NCBI GenBank assembly: GCA_013285685.1
Contig: JABDHD010000009.1
Span: 1 to 58,188, forward strand
Length of the DNA stretch: 58,188 nt
From: Bacteroidota bacterium
Lineage (GTDB): Bacteria; Bacteroidota; Bacteroidia; Sphingobacteriales; Sphingobacteriaceae
Direction of reading: 5' to 3'
In this document: positions 32,845 through 41,700 of the stretch, piece after piece
Position numbering within the stretch: position 1 is the stretch's first letter
How the letters are laid out: every line of letters begins with the position of its first letter
Notes under the pieces: generated by a model
Database searches by the model: none
What the model was told of the DNA's origin: nothing
The model's input: only the letters and a program-made list of their open reading frames with translations
Made by a program: the position numbers and the translations under genes

Positions 32845-35800
32845 ATGAAAGACCAGGAAAAAGAGTTTGGGCCCTCGAGTTGGGCCATCAATAATAAAAC
32901 GGCGGTATACGGCTTCATATTTATGATCGTGCTGCTTGGCCTGCTAAGTTATATGCGGCTGCCAAAAGAAAACTTTCCGGATATAGCCCAGTCCAAAGTT
33001 TTTATCACTACCCAATATATCGGCCAATCACCGCAAAATATCGAGGTGCTGGTTACCAAACAGCTTGAAAAGCAGCTAAAGTCGTTGAAGGGCCTTAAGA
33101 AAGTAACGTCCAATACACAGCAAAACGTTTCTATCATTACTGCTGAATTTAATGCAAATATTGATATCCGGGATGCAAAGCAGGATGTAAAGGACGCTGT
33201 TGATAAGGCAAAGCAGGACCTGCCTCAAAACGATAACAATTTAAAGGAATCTGTGATCTCCGATATTGATGTGGCCGATCTCCCTATTTTGTATATCAAC
33301 ATATCGGGAAACTACAGCCTTAAAAAACTGAAGGAATATGCCGATAACCTGAAAGACGATATCGAGGCCATGAAAGAAATATCAAAGGTTGACGAGGTTG
33401 GGGCTTTAACCCCTAATATCCAGATCAATGTAGATATCAATAAAATGACCGCGGCACAAGTTAGCTATAATGACATCATACAGGCAATCGGCAATGAAAA
33501 CGTAATTTCCAGTGCCGGTACGATAAAAACCGATGGGATGCAGCAGACCATTGACATTAAAGAAGATTTTAAAAGCGCTGATGAAGTGGCTGCCATGGTG
33601 ATCAGGAACCCACAGGGAAAAGCCGTTTACCTTAAGGACATCGCAGATATTAAGGATGGCTTTAAGGACCAGGAAAGTTACGCAAGGCTAAAAACGCCAA
33701 ACGACCCAAACTTTAAAAATGTTATTACGCTGAACGTCAGTAAAAGATCTGGTGAGAATTTGATCCAGGCTTCGGATGAAATTTATACGCTGATCAAGCA
33801 AAAACAACAGGCCGTTTTTCCGAAGGGTTTGGATATTACCGTAACCGGCGATCAATCGGATAAAACCCGTTCAACACTGAACGACCTGATCAACACCATC
33901 GTTATCGGTTTTATACTGGTAACCATTATCCTGATGTTCTTTATGGGCAGTACCAACGCCATTTTCGTGGCGCTTTCTGTACCGCTCTCCTGTTTTATTG
34001 CTTTTATGCTGATGCCTGCCATCGGCTTTACGCTAAATATGATCGTACTGTTCTCATTCCTTCTGGCGCTGGGTATTGTTGTGGATGACGCGATCGTAGT
34101 GATTGAAAATACACACCGGATTTTTGCCAATGGCGCCGTTCCGATCAAAAAGGCAGCAAAAATGGCCGCCGGGGAAGTGTTTTTGCCGGTATTCTCTGGT
34201 ACGATGACGACACTTGCTCCATTTATTCCGCTTGCGTTCTGGAATAGCCTGATCGGGCATTTTATGTTCTTCCTGCCGATAACGCTCATCATTACCCTGC
34301 TGGCTTCGCTGGTGGTTGCATATATCATGAACCCTGTTTTCGCCGTTGATTTCATGAAACCGCATCACGAAGGAGAGCATGATCATCCCCGGTTTGACCG
34401 CAAGGTGCGCCGCGCTTTGATCTTTTTGGCCATTGCCGCGGTTTTAGGATATTTGATCAATGTCGGCGTAGGGAATTTTGTGGTATTTGCCGCATTTCTA
34501 TACCTGTTGAATCATTTCCTGCTGCTGCGGGCTATTGACAGATTTCAAAAAAGAGCCTGGCCGCGCTTTCAGCATTGGTATGCCCGCAGGCTTGAATGGG
34601 CGGTACAAAGGCCATGGTGGGTGCTGTTCAGCGTTGTAGTTTTGTTCTTTTTCACAATAGGATTCACTGTAGTTAGAAGCCCAAAAGTAGTGTTTTTCCC
34701 TTCTGCGGATCCAAACTTCGTATACGTTTACGTAACAATGCCCATTGGAACAGACCAGGCGTATACCAACCAGGTTGTTGAGGGACTTGAAAAGAAAGTT
34801 GCCAAAATTGTGGAACCTGATAAAGATGTCGTATCTTCTATCATCTCGAACGTGTCAGTCGGAGTAACCGACCCACAGGATGAAGATCAGGGTACCTATT
34901 ACAATAAAGGTAAAATTACCGTTGCCTTTGTTGAATTTGGCAAACGGAATGGCAAGGATACCAAAGCCATCATGAACCGCATCCGCAATTCGGTACAGGG
35001 GGTTCCCGGAGCGCAAATTGCCGTGGCGCAGGAAAATGCGGGGCCACCGGTACAAAAAGATATCGACATCGAAATTGCCGGCGATGATATGGATACGCTG
35101 GTAAGAACAGCAGACCGCTTAAAAAATTACCTTAACAAGCAAAATATCGGAGGTATTGAAGGCTTGCAGCCGGATGTGCAGAATGATAAACCGGAGATAG
35201 TTTTTGATGTTGACCGTGAGCGCGCTAACCGTGAGGGGATTAACACAACACAGATCAACCAGGAATTGGGTGCTTCTGTATTCGGCGCCAAGGCATCTGA
35301 TTTCAGAAATACCACCGAAGACAATTATGAAATTGACGTGCGGGCGAATGAAGCCCAGCGTAATAACATCGATGCTTTGAAAAACCTGAAGATCACCTAT
35401 CGCGACCTTGCTACAGGCGGGGCGATCAGGCAGGTGCCGATATCAGCATTTACCGACATCAGGTATACAAACACTTATGTAAACATAAAACATAAACAAC
35501 AGCGAAGAGTAATTTCCTTGGTTTCCAATGTGATAAAACCTGCTTTTAATCCTAACGAAGTTGTTGCCAGCATATCCCAGGCAATAAACAACTTTAAAGC
35601 CCCCGAAGGTGTTTCTATCCGGATGGGCGGCGGGCAGGAAGACCAGGCGGAAGCATCCCAATTTCTTGGTACCGCCTTGTTGATATCCTTTGGTTTGATA
35701 TTGATCATCCTGATGATGCAGTTTAATTCCATAGGTAAGACATTGATCATTTTAACGGAGATATTTTTCAGCATTATCGGTGTATTCCTCGGGTTAAGCC

Positions 35801-36264
35801 TGTTTAATATGACTTTCTGTATTGTAATGACTGGCATCGGTATCATTGCCCTTGCCGGCGTGGTCGTCCGGAATGGTATATTACTGGTTGAATTTACGGA
35901 CATGCTGATAGAGCAGGGCGCAGGTTTGCACGATGCGGTTGTTGAAGCAGCCCGCACCAGGATGACACCCGTGTTGTTAACTGCGACTGCTGCCATACTG
36001 GGTTTAATACCGCTGGCATTAGGCTTTAATATCGATTTTGCAGGCTTGTTCACCTCGTTTAAACCACATATTTACTTTGGTGGCGATAACAACGCCTTCT
36101 GGGGCCCGTTGTCATGGACGATGATCTTCGGATTAGGCTTTGCAACTATTATTACGCTGATCCTGGTTCCCTGTATGTATATCATACGGGTCAGGATGAA
36201 AAATGCGCTCTCTGGCAAAAAGGAAGTGGTTAAAACCGAAGAACTCGAAGAGGCGGTGCTTTAA
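32845..36264 (+). CDS. RND efflux pump permease, AcrB/HAE1-like
   Basis: A 1,139-residue resistance-nodulation-division pump, somewhat longer than the usual ~1,050, mainly through an extra hydrophobic/linker segment at about 510-590. The proton-relay pair Asp414-Asp415 is in GIVVDDAIVVIEN, and the second half repeats the fold (GIIALAGVVVRNGILLVEF). Two large periplasmic loops are present (about 35-330 and 620-960). It exports drugs, detergents or other small molecules with its MFP and TolC partners. The substrate is unknown. A strong hairpin terminator follows at 36289. Confidence 0.95.
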   Translation: MKDQEKEFGPSSWAINNKTAVYGFIFMIVLLGLLSYMRLPKENFPDIAQSKVFITTQYIGQSPQNIEVLVTKQLEKQLKSLKGLKKVTSNTQQNVSIITAEFNANIDIRDAKQDVKDAVDKAKQDLPQNDNNLKESVISDIDVADLPILYINISGNYSLKKLKEYADNLKDDIEAMKEISKVDEVGALTPNIQINVDINKMTAAQVSYNDIIQAIGNENVISSAGTIKTDGMQQTIDIKEDFKSADEVAAMVIRNPQGKAVYLKDIADIKDGFKDQESYARLKTPNDPNFKNVITLNVSKRSGENLIQASDEIYTLIKQKQQAVFPKGLDITVTGDQSDKTRSTLNDLINTIVIGFILVTIILMFFMGSTNAIFVALSVPLSCFIAFMLMPAIGFTLNMIVLFSFLLALGIVVDDAIVVIENTHRIFANGAVPIKKAAKMAAGEVFLPVFSGTMTTLAPFIPLAFWNSLIGHFMFFLPITLIITLLASLVVAYIMNPVFAVDFMKPHHEGEHDHPRFDRKVRRALIFLAIAAVLGYLINVGVGNFVVFAAFLYLLNHFLLLRAIDRFQKRAWPRFQHWYARRLEWAVQRPWWVLFSVVVLFFFTIGFTVVRSPKVVFFPSADPNFVYVYVTMPIGTDQAYTNQVVEGLEKKVAKIVEPDKDVVSSIISNVSVGVTDPQDEDQGTYYNKGKITVAFVEFGKRNGKDTKAIMNRIRNSVQGVPGAQIAVAQENAGPPVQKDIDIEIAGDDMDTLVRTADRLKNYLNKQNIGGIEGLQPDVQNDKPEIVFDVDRERANREGINTTQINQELGASVFGAKASDFRNTTEDNYEIDVRANEAQRNNIDALKNLKITYRDLATGGAIRQVPISAFTDIRYTNTYVNIKHKQQRRVISLVSNVIKPAFNPNEVVASISQAINNFKAPEGVSIRMGGGQEDQAEASQFLGTALLISFGLILIILMMQFNSIGKTLIILTEIFFSIIGVFLGLSLFNMTFCIVMTGIGIIALAGVVVRNGILLVEFTDMLIEQGAGLHDAVVEAARTRMTPVLLTATAAILGLIPLALGFNIDFAGLFTSFKPHIYFGGDNNAFWGPLSWTMIFGLGFATIITLILVPCMYIIRVRMKNALSGKKEVVKTEELEEAVL

Positions 36265-36288
36265 CCAATAAACTCGTCGAATTTTTAT

Positions 36289-36323
36289 AAAATGGCCCGG
36301 TCAAAAATTGACCGGGCCATTTT
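36289..36323. terminator. Perfect 16-bp hairpin terminator
   Basis: AAAATGGCCCGGTCAA pairs fully with TTGACCGGGCCATTTT around AAA. The arms end in T's, so it works in both directions. It closes the efflux operon 25 nt past the pump stop. Confidence 0.9.
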
Positions 36324-36380
36324 ATTTGTGCGTGTTGTAACATTATTGTGCTATTAAAAACGTTTATTTATAAAATTTGA

Positions 36381-36388
36381 TAAATTTG
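36381..36388 (+). promoter_or_regulatory. -7 element for the second TetR gene
   Basis: TAAATTTG fits TAnnTTTG, 61 nt before the ATG at 36450. A -33 TTTG at 19 nt is not seen. Confidence 0.45.
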
Positions 36389-36449
36389 TTAGAAAAGTCA
36401 GCATGACATTTAACCAATTATTCGTTTCATTTTCTATTGATAAACCCCA

Positions 36450-37067
36450 ATGGTTGCAGTAACTGATCTCCAGGACATAAAAAAGGAGAAAATTTTAGAT
36501 GCCGCGTACAACCGGTTTCTTCATTATGGGTATTCCAAAACAACCATGAACGAAATTGCCGGCGATCTTTCGATGTCAAAGGCCCTGTTGTATTACTATT
36601 TTCCCGACAAAAGCCGGCTTTATATTGATGTGATGCGAAGGGTTGGCGACGAATATTTAAAACTTTACGCTGAAAAGGAGCATATTTTTTGCAATTTGAA
36701 AGGGGCTTTTGAGTTCCAGATCAATACACAGCATGAGTTTATGCTGAAAAACTATAATTTATTCGACTTTTTCAGGTTGAATGAACAGAATTTGCCGGAT
36801 GAGATATGGCAAATAGCAGAACATGTTCACGAGGGTGAAAAAAAGATTTTGATCAATGCAATTGCTGCCGACACGCCAAAATGTAATATAACGCCTGTAG
36901 GCAACGTTGGCGACCTGGTCGACCTGTTGCTGGATGCATTGCACGGAGTAAGCGTAAGGGCAAAATCGCACAAAAAAACGATGTTTCCCGTGAAGGAAGA
37001 TCTTGAAGAAATTCGCAAAAAGCGTTTGCTGCTTAGTGAAATTTTTATCAGGGGCTTAACTAAATAA
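36450..37067 (+). CDS. TetR-family regulator
   Basis: A 205-residue regulator with a typical N-terminal HTH (KEKILDAAYNRFLHYGYSKT at about 11-30, and MNEIAGDLSMSKALLYYYF at about 32-50). The C-terminal ligand domain is alpha-helical. It has its own -7 promoter word and is cut off from the efflux operon by the hairpin at 36289, so it need not control that operon. The DNA downstream contains a candidate small RNA. The target genes are unknown. Confidence 0.9.
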   Translation: MVAVTDLQDIKKEKILDAAYNRFLHYGYSKTTMNEIAGDLSMSKALLYYYFPDKSRLYIDVMRRVGDEYLKLYAEKEHIFCNLKGAFEFQINTQHEFMLKNYNLFDFFRLNEQNLPDEIWQIAEHVHEGEKKILINAIAADTPKCNITPVGNVGDLVDLLLDALHGVSVRAKSHKKTMFPVKEDLEEIRKKRLLLSEIFIRGLTK

Positions 37068-37159
37068 ACATTTGACGCTTAGATGTTTAAAACTGTCAGT
37101 TTGCAGTAAAAATACGAGCCTTTTCGCCCCCGCGATTATTATAATCAGTAACTTTGACT

Positions 37160-37280
37160 CTGTTATTTAAAAGTCAATAATTAACATTTAATAAATTAAT
37201 TATTCAAGATACTTCTGAATTAGAGGTGATTGTTTTAGAGTGATTGGAGCGGGACGGAGTATCTTCGTCCCGCTTTTTTT
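37160..37280 (+). ncRNA. Candidate small RNA, about 120 nt
   Basis: TAACTTTG at 37149-37156 matches the -7 consensus. The transcript would then run through an A+T-rich segment without an ORF to a strong terminator, GCGGGACG/CGTCCCGC, plus seven Ts. The gap between the TetR gene (ends 37067) and PorP (starts 38794, minus strand) has no protein gene, which makes a free RNA likely. Family unknown. Confidence 0.45.
37249..37280 (+). terminator. Intrinsic terminator
   Basis: GCGGGACG (37249-37256), 9-nt loop, CGTCCCGC (37266-37273), then TTTTTTT. It is 180 nt past the TetR stop, so it may belong to a separate transcript. Confidence 0.85.
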
Positions 37281-37753
37281 AGCACTGAGTCAAAAATCTG
37301 ATAAACCGCAAATTAACTTAGGACTTTCTACTTAAGACTTTCGACTAATGTTATGTCACCATTGAAATGATGCTTAGCCTTTACAGCGGATTTTAAAGCT
37401 TGTAGCTAATCGGATAAAAAATAGGTTTTCGACTGTTGACAAAGGTTGCCGGGCCGGCATAACGTTATTTAATTTGCTGACAAATTCTTGTCAGTAAACG
37501 CATAAAAAAGATGTTAAGGCAATTTGATTGATTTTTATTATAATAATTTGATTATCAATAATTTACAATTGAGTTAACATTGAAATATGTTAAGTTGTGT
37601 TAACCCTTTTGTGTGATTATGGATGTGCATTAGGGGTACATTCGTACTCGGGTAATCAGCTATTATGATCATCGGCAAAAAAAGGTCAAACTGAAATTCC
37701 AGGTTATGATTATGCGATAAAAACGTGTTGACGTGACACTAGCTAAGTTGGCA
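37281..37753. other. 473-bp gap without a gene
   Basis: No open frame of credible length lies here. A perfect 7-bp hairpin with a 4-nt loop, CTGACAA-ATTC-TTGTCAG, is at 37477-37494. The rest is A+T-rich DNA ending at the 3' end of the PorP gene. I see no tRNA. Confidence 0.6.
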
Positions 37754-38794
37754 CTAATAGAAATCGTAGCAGCGCCTGGCGCCCTCAAATTTTTGATAAG
37801 TGTCAGTTCGTGATGGTATTGTCGTTTCATAACCAACGCTGCCCTCGCTGGTACCGCTGGTATTGCTGTAATTCAGGCTCGAAACCGGTACGTCGTGGCT
37901 GACACCCAGCCTTACCTTTTCGCCGCCATCTTTATTGATGAAAATGTCAAATATCAGCGACAAAACTACGGAACTCGGCCCGCCGCCGGCACCGCCGCTG
38001 CGGTACCATAACCCCGCGCTTATATTGGGCCGTTTGTACTGAAAACCTACGCTGTACGACTGGGATGCGGATTGCCCGTAATAAACTATTGACGGAATGA
38101 GATATGACTTATCATATTCATCATTATTGTCCTGGGGGTTTAGGTCAAGCCGGTAACTGCCATGAAGGGTAAGACGCATCGGTAACTTTGATGGCGTGCC
38201 GGTAAAAGAGACATTGGGCGTATTAAGGTGCATGACTGCCCCACCGATATCGAACTCTCCGGCCACGAGATTAATGCCCGCACCGGCGTCAAAATAATAT
38301 TTGTTATTAAATTCAGGAAGCTCGGCGGAGGAAGTCGAACCCGGTATATATCCATAGCGGGGATCTATCTGGTCGCCAAATATGAGGTTGTTCCAATTAA
38401 TACTATTATTAGCTATACCAGCCTGCAAACCAAACGACAGCACGAAGTCCTGTGAACCGACGCTGTATGCGTAAGTGCCTGCAATATTGTTTGTGGTCAG
38501 GAAAGCGGTTCCCTCGCTGCTGCGCGTTATCAATAATCCCACTCCGCCGCCAAATTTTGGAATATTATAGTCGATAGAAGCAGAGAGGTAGTTGAAACTG
38601 CCGGGCACTGACGTGAATTGGTTACGATAGATCAGGTTCATCCGCAGATCGCCCTGAAATTGGCCGGTAAGCGCCGGGTTCAGGTAGATAGGCGAATTAA
38701 AGAACTGTGAATACATGTGGTCCTGGGCAAAACCGCCAAAACCAGTTATCATCAGGATAAACAATAATGTACACAGTTTCCCCATATCCTTCAT
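37754..38794 (-). CDS. PorP/SprF-family type IX secretion membrane protein
   Basis: A 346-residue outer-membrane beta-barrel protein with a signal peptide (cleavage after GFAQ). The family pattern is clear: DHMYSQFFNSPIYLNPALTG at about 25-44, then RMNLIYRNQFTSVPGSF. PorP/SprF proteins belong to the type IX secretion system. SprF is needed for export of SprB, and SprF-like partners serve proteins with type B C-termini. It lies 3 bp downstream of the giant PKD protein on the same strand, the usual arrangement of such pairs. Confidence 0.95.
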   Translation of the reverse strand: MKDMGKLCTLLFILMITGFGGFAQDHMYSQFFNSPIYLNPALTGQFQGDLRMNLIYRNQFTSVPGSFNYLSASIDYNIPKFGGGVGLLITRSSEGTAFLTTNNIAGTYAYSVGSQDFVLSFGLQAGIANNSINWNNLIFGDQIDPRYGYIPGSTSSAELPEFNNKYYFDAGAGINLVAGEFDIGGAVMHLNTPNVSFTGTPSKLPMRLTLHGSYRLDLNPQDNNDEYDKSYLIPSIVYYGQSASQSYSVGFQYKRPNISAGLWYRSGGAGGGPSSVVLSLIFDIFINKDGGEKVRLGVSHDVPVSSLNYSNTSGTSEGSVGYETTIPSRTDTYQKFEGARRCYDFY

Positions 38795-38797
38795 TAA

Positions 38798-41700
38798 CTA
38801 TCGTATTAAGTGTATTGTGCCAACTCTCTTGGGCAATGAATTATGGATTACGTTGCCCTTCCACTCCGTACCATTTATAAATGTTGCCGATGCCTGCCAA
38901 ATGTAAACCCCCTGCGGCATCCGCACACCATTGAAGGTGCCGTCCCAGCCCTCAACCGGAACGCCTTTATCATCAAGTTTTGACGTCTCCCACATCAGTT
39001 GCGAGAAATTATTAAATATCTGCAAATGCCACTCCTTTATGCCCGACCCCTTAGCCATAAAGGTTTTTAATTCAGTAATGCCTCCATCCGGTTCGAAGGC
39101 ATTAGGCAAAAATAACTGCCCGGGTACCCCGGTTATCCGCACGTAGTGTGAGATAACGCTGTCGCAGCCGGAGACGTTCCCTGTTGTTAGGGTAACCTTA
39201 TAAATGCCTGTGTCGGGAAATATATGTACCGGGTCTTCGCTTGTTGATCCCTGGCTCTTGTCGCCAAAATCCCAAAGCCACGAAACCGGGCCGTTTGTTG
39301 TTTGATCGATAAATGAGAAGCTATAATCGGGTATACTGGCAACACTGTCTGGGTTTTCGGAAAACGCGGCCGAGGGGGGAGGAGTAACCGTTATATAAGC
39401 ATTTTTCGAGATAACATTTATACAATTAGTTATGGGATTGGTTGCGGTTAAGGTCACCGTAAATGGCGATCCTTTTGTAAAGTAGGTATGCGGGCCGGGG
39501 CTAAATCCAGTCGCATGACTGTTGTCGCCAAAATCCCAGTCGTAAATTAATGAAGTGGCATGTATTGTAGGGTCATCCGGAGTTTGATTCGTAAAAGTAA
39601 CGGTTAAATTTTTGCAGCCCAATGTGTCATCGGCCGTAAACCGGGGCTGTGGTACGGTATAAACATCCACTTCTGACGGCTGCGATTCGAGGTTTGTACA
39701 GCTGTTTACCGTGGTTATGGTGACATAAAAAATGCCGGGCGTATCAAACGTGTAAGGCAATGGCGCCGTTCCTCCCTGGCGAATATCAATTACGTTGTGA
39801 TTCGTATCGTAAATAGTGTATTTATAGCTATCGCCGCCCGTCGAGTTATTGATAAAGGTTGCATTGAGTGGCGCGCAGCCTTTGTTGGCGCCGTTTTCAA
39901 TAAACATTTGAGCGACGACATTTGTGGGTGATGTAGTTATGGGGATGATAGCGCTTTGCCCTGTGTTACCACAAAAGCCGGTTGCTACCATATAAAGGGT
40001 GTATTGCGTGGTATTAACCGTGGTAATAGCGGGAAACGTAACCTGGCTTTTATCCGTTTTAACGATCGAATTAATCAGCGTCGAGCCATCGTACAAATAA
40101 TAAGTGTAAGTTTTGTTGTTCCCGGGAGACAGGTTTTGCACCGACAACGTAAACGGCGCGCATCCTGTAATCTGGCTTGGCGCAATATAAGCCACCGGCG
40201 TTTGCGGTCGCACGGTAATGGTTAATGTGGACGGCGGCCTTTGATTACAGTTGTTTACAACAAAAAGCGAAATGGTATAGGTAGTGTCCTTTCCGTCGGT
40301 ACGCGCTGCGAAAAGATGTGACGGGCTTACGTCGGTCGAATCGATAACGCCATCGCCAAATTCCCATAGAAACTTTACGCCGGCTAAAACTGTTGAGGTA
40401 TTGGTTAGACTGACAGTCAGGTCGCCGCAGCCATCGGTTTTATCGGCTTTAAAACTCGTAACCACGTCGTTGGCATCATGAATTTTTACCGAGTCGCTGT
40501 TATCGGTACATGGCGGCTGGCCTTTTATCGTCCATAAAAAAGTGTAATCATTACCGGGGACCAGGCCGGTAACTGGTGTTTGCGCACTATTCGGTGATGA
40601 TATATTGGCCGCCGGGCCTGCTGTTTGCGTCCAAACGCCTGTAAATGGCGACGGATTATTACCCTGTAATGTGACAGCAGTTGAACCGCATAAGTTTTGA
40701 TTGCCGCCGGCAATGGCCTGTATGGCCGGCTGGTTTACGGTAATAACGGCAACAGTAGAGAATTGAATACTGCAAACGCTATTTTGCACTACAGCCCTGT
40801 ATTGCGTAGTTGCAGGCAGGTTGTTATATTGCAGAGAGGTGGTGTTATTCGGGATCAGGTTAGGGCCTGTGGCAAAATTATCGGTTGACGATTCCCACCT
40901 CAGTATTGAACCAACCTGGCCTGTCAACGTGATTGTGCCCCCGTTTCCGGTTGAACAAACGGTTGCGCTGCCGCTGGTGGTTCCGCCAACTGACGGGGCG
41001 TCATCCGTAATATTAACTGAGCTTGAATTGGAGGGACAGGGGGCCGGCGGCGTTATCGTCCAGGTAAATGTGTAGGCATTGCCCGGCACTAATCCGATGG
41101 CAGTAGCATTTGATTTGGTAGCGTCATCAAAATGAGGCCCGGCGGGAGATACCGTCCATAGTCCGGTCCCTGGTGACGGGCTATTACCACTAAGAGTATA
41201 GCTGGTCAAATTACACACTTCATTATCAGCGCCGGCTTTGGAAATTATCGGCACGGGCTCTACTGTTATGGTTACGACAACAGGCGTTCCCGGGCAGGCG
41301 CCGTTGAATGGTGTAATGGCGTATTTAACTGTTGCGGATGCCAGGCCGTTATTGATCAATACGTCATTAATTGCTGTTGCGCTTATTGCCGCGGATTGTT
41401 GGCTGTTGCCGGTTATACTACCGGTTGTCGTGCTGGTCCAGGTAAAGGTGGTCCCGGTAATTGTCGGGTTTAAATTAACAGTTGCCGTGTTGCCGCTGCA
41501 AATCAATGCGTTTACGGCCGTCGCGGTAACTGCCGGCAATGGCTTCACCGTTACCGCAACTTTAAAAGGGACGCCAGGGCACCCATTTGCCTGCGGCGTA
41601 ATGGTATAAGTTACTACCGCATCATTTGTAGTTGTATTATTAAGAACGTCAGCTATTGCCGGCCCATTTCCATTTTTAAACCCGGTAGCAACGCCTGATG

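Noticed and set aside
33852..36053. Long minus-strand open frames within the RND pump gene (up to 192 codons)
   Set aside because: They are antisense to clearly conserved pump segments and show no known motif.
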